A stretch of 64,000 nucleotides of DNA from AG-339-G14 sp902553315. Its GTDB lineage: Bacteria; Pseudomonadota; Gammaproteobacteria; Magnimaribacterales; AG-339-G14. Below the pieces are notes generated by a model. It had not been told where the DNA came from, did no database searches, and worked only from the letters and a program-made list of their open reading frames with translations. Made by a program: the position numbers and the translations under genes. Shown in pieces: positions 51,925 to 61,525 of this stretch; within the stretch, counting starts at the first letter, position 1; each line of letters opens with the position of its first letter. The DNA is taken from contig CACDKN010000001.1 of the NCBI GenBank assembly GCA_902553315.1, forward strand, positions 310,001 through 374,000, in the 5' to 3' direction.

Positions 51925-53720
51925 TGAAAAGATCTTCTCCTTCGAATAGCAGTATCTTTAGAAGGATATTAATTTTTCTTATTCCGTTTTTGATTCTATT
52001 AACTTTAGCTTTTTTTCAAATTTTTAATTTAATGATTATTCGTGCAGATGAATTTATAACTCAAGCCGATTCAAATAGAATTTTAAAGGAAAGAGTTTTC
52101 CCTCCAAGAGGTCTTATTTTAGACAGAAATGAAGAAATAGTAGTTGAAAATTTCATTAGACAGGATCTAAAAGTCACCCCAAGTTTTGTTGAAGATTATT
52201 CATTATATATTTCCAATTTATCAGAATTAATGAATTATGAGACCTCAAAGATTGAAGACATTTTTTACAAAAAATTAAATGAGATTAAACCTTTTCAATC
52301 TTTTACTCTGATAAGAAATCTTAATGACGAACAAATTGCAAAACTTAATCTGAATCTAAGTAAATTTTCAGGGACTGAAATAATTCCCAATTTTTCTAGG
52401 AATGTCACTGAGGGCGAAAGCTTAGGTTCCGTAGTAGGTTATCTGGGATTTGCGTCAAAAAATTCTATACTTCAAGATCCTAATTTAAAAAATTTTTCCG
52501 ACCAACAAATAGGATTACTAGGAATTGAAAAAGAGTATGACGATTTTTTGAGAGGAGAGATTGGCTATGAATTCTTAGAAAAGGATTCTAAAGGAAATGT
52601 AATTAAAGTTTTATCAACGGAACCTCCGAAAAAAGGTAAAAATCTAAAACTCTCCATTGATTTAGAGCTTCAGAGAACTTTATTTAAAGAATTCTCTGGA
52701 AAAAAAGGAGCTTTGATCGCAATAGAGCCAGAAACGGGTTTTATTAGAGCGCTCATAAGCTCTCCATCCTATGATCCAAATTATTTCAACAATTTTTATT
52801 CAGACGAAATAGAAAAGATTCTACAAGATGAAAATAGTCCTCTTTTTAATAGGGCTGTCTCTGGTCAATATCCTCCAGCATCAACTCTAAAACCTTTTAT
52901 TGGCTTGGCTGCATTGGAGGAGCAAGTAATCACTTGGGATGAGAAAATTCATGATCAAGGAGAATTCTTTGTGGAAGGAGACGATAGACCCTATCGAGGT
53001 TGGAAAGAAGAAGGGCATGGTTTCGTAAACATGGAATCTGCTATTGCGGAATCTTCAGATGTTTATTTTTACAACATTGCATTTGATTTAACCGTGAGCT
53101 CTATTTCTCCTTTTTTGGCAAAGTTTGGATTTGGCTCATCTTCAAAGCTTCTTGGAAATGAAAGCAAAGGAATTTTACCTGACAAAAAGTGGAAGCTAGG
53201 TCAAAAGGGAGAGTTTTGGTTCAAGGGCGATACTATAAATATGGGGATTGGACAGGGATATATTCTTACGACACCTCTACAAATTGCTATCGCTTATTCT
53301 GCGCTTGTTAATGGTGGTCAATTAATTACACCGAGAATAGTGGAATCTATTGATGGAGTGGCTACTGAATTTTCTTCTGAAAGAATTGAGTTGAAAAATA
53401 ACGAAAACTGGGAGCTAATCAAAAAAGCATTAGTTTCGGTAGTAGAGTCAAATAAAGGAACAGCTCACAATTTATTTGATCCAAAAAAAAGAATAGCTGG
53501 GAAAACCGGAACTGCTCAAGTTAAAAGCTTAATTAATGACATTAAATATCAAGAGATTAGAGAAAATGAACTTTTAAGAGATCATGCTCTTTTCGTGGGT
53601 TACGGACCAATTGAAAAGCCATCTTTGGTTGTAGTTGTTATAGTTGAAAATGGTGAAAGCGGCAGCCTGGTAGCTGCGCCAATTGTTAAAAAGGCAATAA
53701 ATTCTTACCAAGGTTTATGA
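51924..53720 (+). CDS. mrdA: Penicillin-binding protein 2 (elongasome transpeptidase)
   Basis: Class B PBP that cross-links lateral-wall peptidoglycan with RodA. From ATG 51924 it is 598 residues: a membrane anchor (about 13-35), the PBP dimerisation domain (to about 230) with PPRGLILDRN, and the transpeptidase domain with SxxK in YPPASTLKPF, SSDVYFY as SxN-like motif, and KTGTAQV. The longer ATG 51903 reading adds 7 residues; I prefer 51924 as it forms TGATG with the rsfS stop. It overlaps mrdB by 4 bp. Confidence 0.95.
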   Translation: MKRSSPSNSSIFRRILIFLIPFLILLTLAFFQIFNLMIIRADEFITQADSNRILKERVFPPRGLILDRNEEIVVENFIRQDLKVTPSFVEDYSLYISNLSELMNYETSKIEDIFYKKLNEIKPFQSFTLIRNLNDEQIAKLNLNLSKFSGTEIIPNFSRNVTEGESLGSVVGYLGFASKNSILQDPNLKNFSDQQIGLLGIEKEYDDFLRGEIGYEFLEKDSKGNVIKVLSTEPPKKGKNLKLSIDLELQRTLFKEFSGKKGALIAIEPETGFIRALISSPSYDPNYFNNFYSDEIEKILQDENSPLFNRAVSGQYPPASTLKPFIGLAALEEQVITWDEKIHDQGEFFVEGDDRPYRGWKEEGHGFVNMESAIAESSDVYFYNIAFDLTVSSISPFLAKFGFGSSSKLLGNESKGILPDKKWKLGQKGEFWFKGDTINMGIGQGYILTTPLQIAIAYSALVNGGQLITPRIVESIDGVATEFSSERIELKNNENWELIKKALVSVVESNKGTAHNLFDPKKRIAGKTGTAQVKSLINDIKYQEIRENELLRDHALFVGYGPIEKPSLVVVVIVENGESGSLVAAPIVKKAINSYQGL

Positions 53721-54820
53721 ATAAAAGTCCTCTAAATTACTCAATGGATTTAGATATTACTTCAGCGAGAAGGAGCCTAACCTACGATTTTTGGATTCTG
53801 CTAAGCGTCTTTTGTTTAAGTACATTTGGAATAGCGATGATCTATAGTGCAAGTCAATCTTATGACATGGCTTTAAGGCAATGTATTTATTTTGTTTTGG
53901 GGTTTTCCTCTTTACTTCTAATTTCATTTTCTAATTTTAGAAAAATGGAATCTATATACCTTTTTTGCTATTGGCCCGGATTGATTTTACTTTTACTAGT
54001 CTTATTTTTTGCTGATAGCAATAACAATACTAATCGTTGGATTGATTTGGGAATTTTTACTATTCAACCATCAGAGATTATGCGATTTTTAATACCATTA
54101 TCCGCTGCAGCTTTTTTGTCTAGAAAGCCGTCTTTAAAACTGACAGATTTTCTAATAGTCTTTATTCTAACGATTGTCCCTACATTTCTAGTGCTGCTTC
54201 AACCTGATCTTGGCACCGCTGTGATAGTCCTTTTGTCCGGTATTCTTCCCATATTATTAGCTGGATTGCCTTGGCTTTTTGTATACATCGGAGCTTTGCT
54301 AGTAATTTTATCAATGCCTTTAATTTGGATTTCATTATACGAATATCAAAAACAAAGAATTATTACTTTGTTTAACCCCGAGGCTGATATTTATGGAGCA
54401 GGTTGGAATATTGCTCAATCTAAAATTGCAATAGGATCTGGTGGATTTTTTGGCAAAGGTTATCTAAATGGTTCACAAAGTCAGTTGAATTTTATTCCTG
54501 AAAGTCATTCAGATTTTATATTTGCGGTCATTTCAGAAGAGTTTGGTTTAATAGGAGTTTTAATCCTTTTTCTCGTTTATGGATTTTTAATATTTAGATT
54601 GCTTTCGATTGCAATGAACAACAAAAATAGATTCGCAAAGATTCTCGCGGGTACTCTCTCAACAATTTTGATAGCTTACATTTCAATTAATATTTGTATG
54701 GTTGTGGGGTTACTTCCAGTTGTGGGAATGCCTCTTCCTTTCGTCAGTCAAGGAGGGACAGCATTGATAATTAATTTAGTTACAATAGGGATAATATTAT
54801 CTCTTAGAAGAGAGGCCTAA
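53717..54820 (+). CDS. mrdB: Rod-shape SEDS glycosyltransferase RodA
   Basis: Polytopic SEDS peptidoglycan polymerase that works with PBP2. 367 residues and about ten helices. Family motifs: IYSASQSYDMALRQ, RWIDLGIFTIQPSEIMR, LQPDLGTA (catalytic Asp region), GAGWNIAQSKIAIGSGGFFGKG, PESHSDFIFAVISEEFG, and the C-terminal MPLPFVSQGGTALI. A rod or elongating cell shape follows from PBP2-RodA. It ends directly before the mltB ATG. Confidence 0.95.
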   Translation: MNKSPLNYSMDLDITSARRSLTYDFWILLSVFCLSTFGIAMIYSASQSYDMALRQCIYFVLGFSSLLLISFSNFRKMESIYLFCYWPGLILLLLVLFFADSNNNTNRWIDLGIFTIQPSEIMRFLIPLSAAAFLSRKPSLKLTDFLIVFILTIVPTFLVLLQPDLGTAVIVLLSGILPILLAGLPWLFVYIGALLVILSMPLIWISLYEYQKQRIITLFNPEADIYGAGWNIAQSKIAIGSGGFFGKGYLNGSQSQLNFIPESHSDFIFAVISEEFGLIGVLILFLVYGFLIFRLLSIAMNNKNRFAKILAGTLSTILIAYISINICMVVGLLPVVGMPLPFVSQGGTALIINLVTIGIILSLRREA

Positions 54821-55792
54821 ATGAATGCGAAAGTAATTTTATTGATTTTGTTTTGTTCCCAAGCTTTTGCAAACTATTTAGATAGAGATGAAGTGCATGA
54901 ATTCATAGATTTCATGTCAGTTGAACACGGTTTCAAGAAGTCTTATTTAGTAGACATTTTTTCAAAGGCAGAAAAGCAACAAAATATAATTGATTCCATG
55001 AATAGGCCAGCAGAAAAAGTAGTCACGTGGGATGAGTATAAGTCTCGGGTATCTTTCTTTAGGATTCAAAATGGAAAAATTTTTCTAAGAACTTATAAAA
55101 AATGGTTTGATAAAGCGGAAGATGAGTTCGGCGTTCCCAGAGAAGTCATAGCAGCAATAATTGGTTTAGAGACAAATTATGGAGGATATAAAGGAAAGAT
55201 TAGAGTTATAGACGCGCTAAGCACAGCGGCGTTTGACTATCCCAGAAGAAGAACTTTTTTCAAAAAACAATTAGAGGAATTCTTCTTATTATCTCGAGAA
55301 GAAAATTTTGATGTCATGAGAATAAGAGGGTCTTATGCGGGAGCAATGGGCTTTGCTCAATTTATGCCAGATAACTATAGAAAACTTGCACTAGACTTTG
55401 ATGAGGACGGAAAAAAAGACATTTTAAATAATGCAGCAGATGCAATTGGAAGTGTCGCAAATTTTTTAGCATCTGATGCCGGAAATAAAAGAGGTTGGGA
55501 AGAGGACGGATTTATTGCACTTCCAGCAATAGCAAAAAAGAAAAATGTAAAAATTAAATCTTCTTTTGGACTGAAACCATATGAAAAGTTAGATATTTTT
55601 TACAATCAAACCGATTTTGATTTTTCTAAACAATATATTCAAATTTCTTTATTTCCCGACGATGAGACTAAAGATGAATTTTGGATTGGAGATAAAAATC
55701 TTTACGCAATAACGAGGTATAATCCAAGTTCTAAGTATGCCATGTCAGTTTTTCTTTTAAGTGAAGAATTAAAAATTACAAGTGACTTATGA
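54821..55792 (+). CDS. mltB: Lytic murein transglycosylase B
   Basis: Cuts glycan strands to 1,6-anhydro-muropeptides. Signal peptide (1-17, ending at AFA; no lipobox, so a soluble SltB-like form), then the MltB catalytic domain with Glu117 in IIGLETNYGG, DALSTAAFDYPRR, and SYAGAMGFAQFMPDNYR. 323 residues. Its position between rodA and dacA follows the Pseudomonas order, but rlpA is missing. The products can feed AmgK-MurU recycling at 8832-10513. Confidence 0.93.
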   Translation: MNAKVILLILFCSQAFANYLDRDEVHEFIDFMSVEHGFKKSYLVDIFSKAEKQQNIIDSMNRPAEKVVTWDEYKSRVSFFRIQNGKIFLRTYKKWFDKAEDEFGVPREVIAAIIGLETNYGGYKGKIRVIDALSTAAFDYPRRRTFFKKQLEEFFLLSREENFDVMRIRGSYAGAMGFAQFMPDNYRKLALDFDEDGKKDILNNAADAIGSVANFLASDAGNKRGWEEDGFIALPAIAKKKNVKIKSSFGLKPYEKLDIFYNQTDFDFSKQYIQISLFPDDETKDEFWIGDKNLYAITRYNPSSKYAMSVFLLSEELKITSDL

Positions 55793-56943
55793 TAAAAAAA
55801 TATTTATTTTGCTTTCTATTTCTGAGTTTAAATTGCTTTGGTCAAAGCTTAATACCTAATCCACCTCAATTAACTGCGACTAGCTATCTTTTACTTGACG
55901 CAAAGACATTGAAAATTATTTCTGAAAATAATGCAGAGCAATCGACAGGATTGGCTAGCATAACCAAAATTATGACTGCTTATGTAGTTGCAGATCAGAT
56001 TCAGAAAGGATATTTAAGTGGAAGTTCTTTGGTAAAAATTAGTGAAAAATGCTGGCGAATGGAAGGGTCTAGGATGTTTATTAAAGAAGGCACTGAGGTT
56101 TCTGTGAGTGATTTAATGCTTGGGATTATTGTGCAGTCCGGAAATGACGCAAGTTGCGCTCTTGCTGAACACATAGCTGGTTCTGAGTATGATTTCGCTG
56201 AGCTGATGAATGATTACGCAAGACAAATGAACTTAGAGGAAACAAATTTTATGAATCCTACTGGATTACCAGACGTAAATCATTATTCAACTGCAGAAGA
56301 TATTGCCAAGTTGAGTATAAAATTAATTCAGGATTTTCCTGAAACTTATAAGATTTTTAGTCAGAAAGAATTCACCTATAACGAGATAAGACAGCTGAAT
56401 AGAAATAGTTTACTTTGGCAAGACGATTCAATTGATGGAATAAAAACTGGCCACACATCAACTTCAGGTTACTGCATGGTTTCTTCCGCGAAAAGAGGGG
56501 ACATGAGACTCATTGCAGTAACATTGAATAGCTCTTCTGAAAAATCGAGATTAAGGGACAGCAGAAGGCTTCTCGACTACGGATTCAGATACTACACAAC
56601 TAAAAAAATAATTTCTAAATATGAGCCGATTACTTCAGTAGATGTTTGGGCAGGAAATGAAGACTCTTTAGAATTAGGTCCTAAAGAAGACATTTACGTT
56701 ACTCTAACAAAACCTGAATTTAATTCATTAGAATTAATTGCTTCAAAAAACTTAGGTGTAAAAGCCCCGATTAGAAAAAATGATGTTTTAGACAGCCTAG
56801 ACATCATAGTAGATGGAAAAAAACTCGAAAGTGTAAATTTAGTGGCTGTGAAAAAGATAGATTCAAAAGGATTCATTTCATCAGCTTTTGAAGCAATTGG
56901 ATTTTATATTTACAGTTTCTTCATGCAAGATGAAGTCAACTAA
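55789..56943 (+). CDS. dacA: D-alanyl-D-alanine carboxypeptidase (PBP5/6 type)
   Basis: Removes terminal D-Ala from muropeptide stems. Signal peptide (1-18), penicilloyl-serine domain with S57-x-x-K60 in LASITKIM, SGNDASCALAEHI (SxN) and DGIKTGHTSTSGYC (KTG), then a C-terminal beta domain (about 285-360) and a terminal amphipathic/hydrophobic segment (SSAFEAIGFYIYSFFM) that would attach it to the inner membrane. 384 residues. It overlaps mltB by 4 bp and shares one base with dat. Confidence 0.95.
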   Translation: MIKKYLFCFLFLSLNCFGQSLIPNPPQLTATSYLLLDAKTLKIISENNAEQSTGLASITKIMTAYVVADQIQKGYLSGSSLVKISEKCWRMEGSRMFIKEGTEVSVSDLMLGIIVQSGNDASCALAEHIAGSEYDFAELMNDYARQMNLEETNFMNPTGLPDVNHYSTAEDIAKLSIKLIQDFPETYKIFSQKEFTYNEIRQLNRNSLLWQDDSIDGIKTGHTSTSGYCMVSSAKRGDMRLIAVTLNSSSEKSRLRDSRRLLDYGFRYYTTKKIISKYEPITSVDVWAGNEDSLELGPKEDIYVTLTKPEFNSLELIASKNLGVKAPIRKNDVLDSLDIIVDGKKLESVNLVAVKKIDSKGFISSAFEAIGFYIYSFFMQDEVN

Positions 56944-57791
56944 TGTCTATATGTTTTCTCAACAAAGGTTTCACAGATTTAGATAAAGCTTCAATATCGC
57001 CGCTAGATAGAGGATTTCTTTTTGGAGATTCTGTCTATGAGGTGTTTGCTGCTTATGAAAAGAAACTATTTAGAATTGAAGATCACCTTGAAAGGCTTTT
57101 CCTAAATTTGCAATCTTTAAAAATATCAAATCCTTACTCTCGCGATGAAATAGAGAATTTAGTTAAAGAGGTTTGCATAAAAAATGAAGAGCGAAATCAA
57201 ATTATATATTTACAAATATCTAGGGGGATGGAAAAGATAAGAAATCATATTCCAGATAAAAATACAAAACCGACTCTATTTATTTGTTCTTTTGAGATGC
57301 TTAATCCTCCCAGCCAAGAATTGGATTCTTTCGAAGTTATTTTAAGCAAAGATATTCGTTGGAAAAAAAGCTCAATAAAATCAAATTCTTTATTAGCTAA
57401 TGTGATTTATAAAATGAAAGCAAATGAAGAGGGCGTGGATGAACTTATTATGAGCGATAATGGCTTTATCACTGAAGGAGCAGTGAGCAACATATTTTGT
57501 GTAAAGAAAGACATGATTTTTACTCCTCCACTTGAAACAAATATTCTCCCAGGTGTAACTAGAAAAGTAATATTAGAAATTTTAAATGAGCTAGATTTAA
57601 AATGCGAAGAAGAGGGCATTACTGAAGATTTTCTGTTGAGCTCAGATGAGTTATGGATAACAAATACTACAAAAGGAGTTGTACCAATTTTAAAAGTAGA
57701 TGGAAAAGTCTTAGGTGATGGAAATATTGGAAAAGTATATCAACAGGTTAAGCAGGAGTTTTTGAAAAAAATTGAGGATTGCAAAGTTTAA
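56943..57791 (+). CDS. dat: D-amino acid aminotransferase (class IV PLP)
   Basis: Fold-type IV aminotransferase of 282 residues. It has SPLDRGFLFGDSVYEV, the D-amino-acid-type carboxylate clamp RGMEKIRNH (94-102; RG...RxH), the PLP lysine K146 in SSIKSNSLLANV and EGAVSNIF. This favours D-alanine/D-glutamate transamination over branched-chain substrates, and it lies beside dacA, as in Pseudomonas, where released D-Ala could be reused. DUF493, lipB and lipA, which often follow, are absent. Its 3' end overlaps convergent holA by 44 bp. Confidence 0.87.
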   Translation: MSICFLNKGFTDLDKASISPLDRGFLFGDSVYEVFAAYEKKLFRIEDHLERLFLNLQSLKISNPYSRDEIENLVKEVCIKNEERNQIIYLQISRGMEKIRNHIPDKNTKPTLFICSFEMLNPPSQELDSFEVILSKDIRWKKSSIKSNSLLANVIYKMKANEEGVDELIMSDNGFITEGAVSNIFCVKKDMIFTPPLETNILPGVTRKVILEILNELDLKCEEEGITEDFLLSSDELWITNTTKGVVPILKVDGKVLGDGNIGKVYQQVKQEFLKKIEDCKV

Positions 57792-58680
57792 TCAAGACTT
57801 GCTCGCTTGTTTTCCAAAAGTCTGACCTTCCTAATTTAAAATCTCTATCCAACTTTGCCAATTCCATTTTCAATTCAACTATGAAATCTAATTTTAAACT
57901 GTCTGATTTTTTCTTGAGGTTGCTTTGATAAGACTTGGGCCCTGGAAAAAAAGTATTTTTATCTTCTTTTATCAAAATTAATCTCTCTAGTTCTCTATAA
58001 AGAAACCAAATTATTATGGGTTCAGGAGTTTTTTTGTTCTTTAAGTTTTGCAAAATCTTTAAACTATTTTCTAAATCGCTTGAAAATATGGAGTCCGATA
58101 AATTGAATATTTCAAAGTCTGAACTGTCTTCCATCAGAAAATTGGTTGAAGCGTTCAAAAGTTTTAAAAACTTAATTTCTTGCATTGCCGCAAGTAAGTT
58201 GCCTTGAGTTTTTTCTATCAATAAGTTGATATTTTCCTCATTAATGTCTAGTGAATTTTTTTTATACTGTTCTATTACCCAATTTCTAAATTGATTTGGA
58301 TAGACTTTTTTTACTTCTTGGACTTTAGAAATTTTTGATATTTCTTTGAACCACTTTTTTGTAGTTAATCTGTCTATGTTATAGATTGATAAAACTAAAG
58401 AATTTTCTTGATCTAATTTCAAACAAAAATCTATAAATTGTTCCGTATTTTCCTTAGTAATGGGAGAATAAATTCTCAGGTCAAGAATTTTTTTCTCGCT
58501 AAATAATGAGGTTTCATTTTCTTGGTACAAAGATTCAAATTTAAAAGTTTTGTCATTATTAAAAAAAATTTCTCTTATAAAGAAATTATTTTTCTTTAAT
58601 TCTGAAAAAACTTCATCTCTTTTCAGTTCGATTAAAAAAGGATCAGTACCGTAAATAGTAAATATATTTGATTCAGACAT
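57748..58680 (-). CDS. holA: DNA polymerase III subunit delta
   Basis: Opens the sliding clamp within the clamp loader. A 310-residue AAA-like protein: FTIYGTDPFLIELKRDEV at the N-terminus, LSIYNIDRLTTKKWFKEI, and LIEKTQGNLLAAMQEIKFLKLL in the central domain, with the helical collar in the last third. Sequence conservation is low, as usual, but the leuS-lptE-holA order confirms it. The 3' end overlaps dat by 44 bp. Confidence 0.9.
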   Translation of the reverse strand: MSESNIFTIYGTDPFLIELKRDEVFSELKKNNFFIREIFFNNDKTFKFESLYQENETSLFSEKKILDLRIYSPITKENTEQFIDFCLKLDQENSLVLSIYNIDRLTTKKWFKEISKISKVQEVKKVYPNQFRNWVIEQYKKNSLDINEENINLLIEKTQGNLLAAMQEIKFLKLLNASTNFLMEDSSDFEIFNLSDSIFSSDLENSLKILQNLKNKKTPEPIIIWFLYRELERLILIKEDKNTFFPGPKSYQSNLKKKSDSLKLDFIVELKMELAKLDRDFKLGRSDFWKTSEQVLIKLCNPQFFSKTPA

Positions 58681-59156
58681 TAAAAATTTTGCGAGAAATT
58701 GTTTAGTCTGAACGAAAACTCATTTAGAGCTTGATAGAAAAAATTCTTTTTAATTTCTTCTATTTTTTGCTCATTAGATAAAATACTATCTGTATCATAA
58801 GCAAAATTTTCACTTGCAAAAAATTCTATAAATTCTTCCTTGGATCCATTCTTTAAAACAAAGTCTAATTGGTAATCTAATGATCCAACTGCAGGAAAAA
58901 AATTTTCATCCGTAGCGCTCAAAAATTTTCCGATTCTATGGTTAACGATCTCTAACTCAAGATCAGCTTCAGAAGAATTAGAAATTTCTATGTTCATCAA
59001 GGAGCTGCTCCTCTTGATCTCTGACATAAGAGCTTGATTTAAAGGATTATTTTTAAAAGAAAAAAAAACCATCATTCTTTCTTCATTGTTTTCTGATACA
59101 GGCGAGTAACCGCAGCTCGCAAGCAGAAGTAATAAAAGGAATATTTTTAATCTCAT
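58680..59156 (-). CDS. lptE: LPS-assembly lipoprotein LptE
   Basis: Outer-membrane lipoprotein that plugs the LptD barrel. 158 residues: signal peptide with lipobox LASC (Cys15) followed by GYSP, the common opening of LptE, then an alpha/beta domain with DLELEIVNHRIG and LDYQLDFVLKNG. Little else is conserved. It lies between leuS (overlap 4 bp) and holA (overlap 1 bp), the standard gammaproteobacterial order. Partner of the LptD at 5819-7891. Confidence 0.88.
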   Translation of the reverse strand: MRLKIFLLLLLLASCGYSPVSENNEERMMVFFSFKNNPLNQALMSEIKRSSSLMNIEISNSSEADLELEIVNHRIGKFLSATDENFFPAVGSLDYQLDFVLKNGSKEEFIEFFASENFAYDTDSILSNEQKIEEIKKNFFYQALNEFSFRLNNFSQNF

Positions 59157-61525
59157 TTCACAACAAAATTTATTAGTTTTTTCTCAACAAATATTACCTT
59201 AATAAGTTTTTTATTCGACAGAAATTTTTTCACATTCTCATTGTTTTTAGCTGCACTTATGATTTCATCTTTCTCTTTTTTAACATCTACTAATATAGAA
59301 CCTCTTAGCTTTCCATTTACTTGGATCACAAACTCTATCTCTGACGTTTCTAAAAAACTTTTATCAAATGAAGGCCATAAATTATCTTCAATTTTAGTTT
59401 CATTTATTTGATCCCATAATTCATGACAAATATGAGGAGTTATTGGATTAAGCATGAGCAAACAACTATTGATTACTTGTTTCAATAAGCAATATTTCTC
59501 ATTATTTATTTTATTCTTTAAAAAATCTTCGGGTACAAAATTTATTAATTCCATAATCGACGAAATAGCAGTATTAAAAGATTCTCTAGTTTCAAAATCG
59601 TTTGATACTTTTTTTATTGTTTGATTTAGTTTGACGACTAAATCCTCATGACTTTCTTTTGAATCACCTTCTACAATTTCTTGCTGTTTGAATAATTGGA
59701 CTAAACTCCAAATCTTGTTAAGAAATTTATAAGAACCTTTTAAACCCTCGTTGGACCATTCTAATGATTGGTTTGGAGGGGCAGCAAACATAGAAAACAT
59801 TCGAACAGAATCTGAGCCAAATTCTTCAATCAACACTTTTGGATTTATTACATTTCCTTTTGATTTAGACATTTTCGACCCATCTTTAAGCACCATCCCT
59901 TGACAAAGAAGTTTTTTAAATGGCTCTCTAATTTTAAGAAGATCAAGATCGCTCATTGCTTTACAAAAAAATCTTGAATAAAGAAGGTGTAGTATTGCGT
60001 GTTCAATTCCACCTACATATTGATCAACAGGAAGCCAATAATTCACTTCGTCATCGAATATTTTGTCTTTAGATTTGTAAGATGCAAACCTTGCAAAATA
60101 CCAAGAAGATTCGACAAAGGTATCAAAGGTATCTTTGTCTTTTATAAAAATTTCACCATCAATTTCCGGCTCTTCTTCTCCTATAAGAGATTCATTTAAT
60201 TCAGAAAATGGAATAACTTTTTGCGGATCATTTTTTGAGATCATCATTGGTATTGGAGCCCCCCAACTTCTTTGCCTTGACACTCCCCAATTTCTTAATC
60301 TGTAATTAATTTTCTTTTTCCCAAATTTAGAAAGTTGCTCTGTAGCTTCTTCCGATTTGAGTCCATTTAAAAATTCAGAATTTATTATTGTTCCCTTACT
60401 AACCTCAGCTTCTTTAGTGATGTCTACTGTGCTGTTTTTATTTTCTATGACTTGTTTAATTTTTATTTTGTATTTTTTTGCAAAATCATAGTCTCTTTGA
60501 TCATGAGCTGGCACTCCCATCAACGCTCCGAAACCATAACTAAGAACATAATTGCTAACCCAAACTTCTATTTGTTCTTTTGAAATTGGGTGAATCGCTT
60601 TTAATTTTAGTTTGTAACCATTTTTTTCAGTCAAGTTAGAACTAATCTCAGATGTCGACCCTTTTGAATTATTTTTAAGCCAAGTTTGAAGAGCATTGTC
60701 ATTTCTAGCATATTCTCTAGTAATGGGGTGATTAAAGGAAAGAGCTATAAATGTCACTCCCATAATAGTGTCAGGCCTCGTTGTAAAAACCTCTATAAAA
60801 CCTGATTCGCCTAAACCAAAAGTAAATTCCATTCCTTCAGACTTACCAATCCAATTTTTCTGCATTGTTTTCACTTGTTCCGGCCAACCATCAAGCAAGT
60901 CAAGATCGGAAAGAAGTTCACTGGCGTAATCTTCTATTTTGAAAGACCATTGACTAATTACTTTTCTTTCCACATCCGCTCCAGATCTCCATCCTTTACC
61001 GTCTATAACTTGTTCGTTTGCCAACACAGTTTGATCCACTGGATCCCAGTTAACCTCTGCTTCTTCTCTTACCACAAGACCTTTTTTAAACAGTTCGCAA
61101 AATAACCATTGCTCCCATTTATAATAATCTTCATCACAAGTTTTGAACTCTCTTCTCCAGTCATAGCTGAATCCTAAGGACTTGAGTTGAGTTTTCATCC
61201 TTTTAATATTTTTTTCAGTCCAATCTTTCGGAGACACATTGTTCTCAATTGCTGCATTTTCAGCTGGGAGACCAAACGCATCCCAGCCCATTGGCTGTAG
61301 AACATTTTTCCCTTTCATTCTTTGGAATCTAGAGATCACGTCGCCAATTGTATAATTCCTTACATGCCCCATATGCAATTCCCCTGATGGATAAGGGAAC
61401 ATACTTAAGCAATAAAATTTTTCTTTTTTTGGATCAGGAGCTACTTCAAAACAACGATTCTTTTCCCAATAGTTTTGAACTTTTTCTTCAATTTCATTTG
61501 GTTTATAAATTTGAGTTTTACTCAT
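59153..61525 (-). CDS. leuS: Leucyl-tRNA synthetase lacking the leucine-specific domain
   Basis: Class I synthetase (790 aa). HIGH-type PSGELHMGHVRNYTIGD (about 47-63), the CP1 editing domain with TTRPDTIMGVTF and GVPAHDQRDYDFA, a WGAPIPM segment and MSKSKGN (KMSKS loop). In E. coli about 50 residues of leucine-specific domain come before KMSKS; here LLCQGMVLKDGS leads directly into KMSKSKGN, so that insert is missing, as in Gram-positive and mitochondrial enzymes. This largely explains the shorter length (E. coli 860). It is followed by lptE and preceded by accC with one shared base. Confidence 0.96.
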   Translation of the reverse strand: MSKTQIYKPNEIEEKVQNYWEKNRCFEVAPDPKKEKFYCLSMFPYPSGELHMGHVRNYTIGDVISRFQRMKGKNVLQPMGWDAFGLPAENAAIENNVSPKDWTEKNIKRMKTQLKSLGFSYDWRREFKTCDEDYYKWEQWLFCELFKKGLVVREEAEVNWDPVDQTVLANEQVIDGKGWRSGADVERKVISQWSFKIEDYASELLSDLDLLDGWPEQVKTMQKNWIGKSEGMEFTFGLGESGFIEVFTTRPDTIMGVTFIALSFNHPITREYARNDNALQTWLKNNSKGSTSEISSNLTEKNGYKLKLKAIHPISKEQIEVWVSNYVLSYGFGALMGVPAHDQRDYDFAKKYKIKIKQVIENKNSTVDITKEAEVSKGTIINSEFLNGLKSEEATEQLSKFGKKKINYRLRNWGVSRQRSWGAPIPMMISKNDPQKVIPFSELNESLIGEEEPEIDGEIFIKDKDTFDTFVESSWYFARFASYKSKDKIFDDEVNYWLPVDQYVGGIEHAILHLLYSRFFCKAMSDLDLLKIREPFKKLLCQGMVLKDGSKMSKSKGNVINPKVLIEEFGSDSVRMFSMFAAPPNQSLEWSNEGLKGSYKFLNKIWSLVQLFKQQEIVEGDSKESHEDLVVKLNQTIKKVSNDFETRESFNTAISSIMELINFVPEDFLKNKINNEKYCLLKQVINSCLLMLNPITPHICHELWDQINETKIEDNLWPSFDKSFLETSEIEFVIQVNGKLRGSILVDVKKEKDEIISAAKNNENVKKFLSNKKLIKVIFVEKKLINFVVK

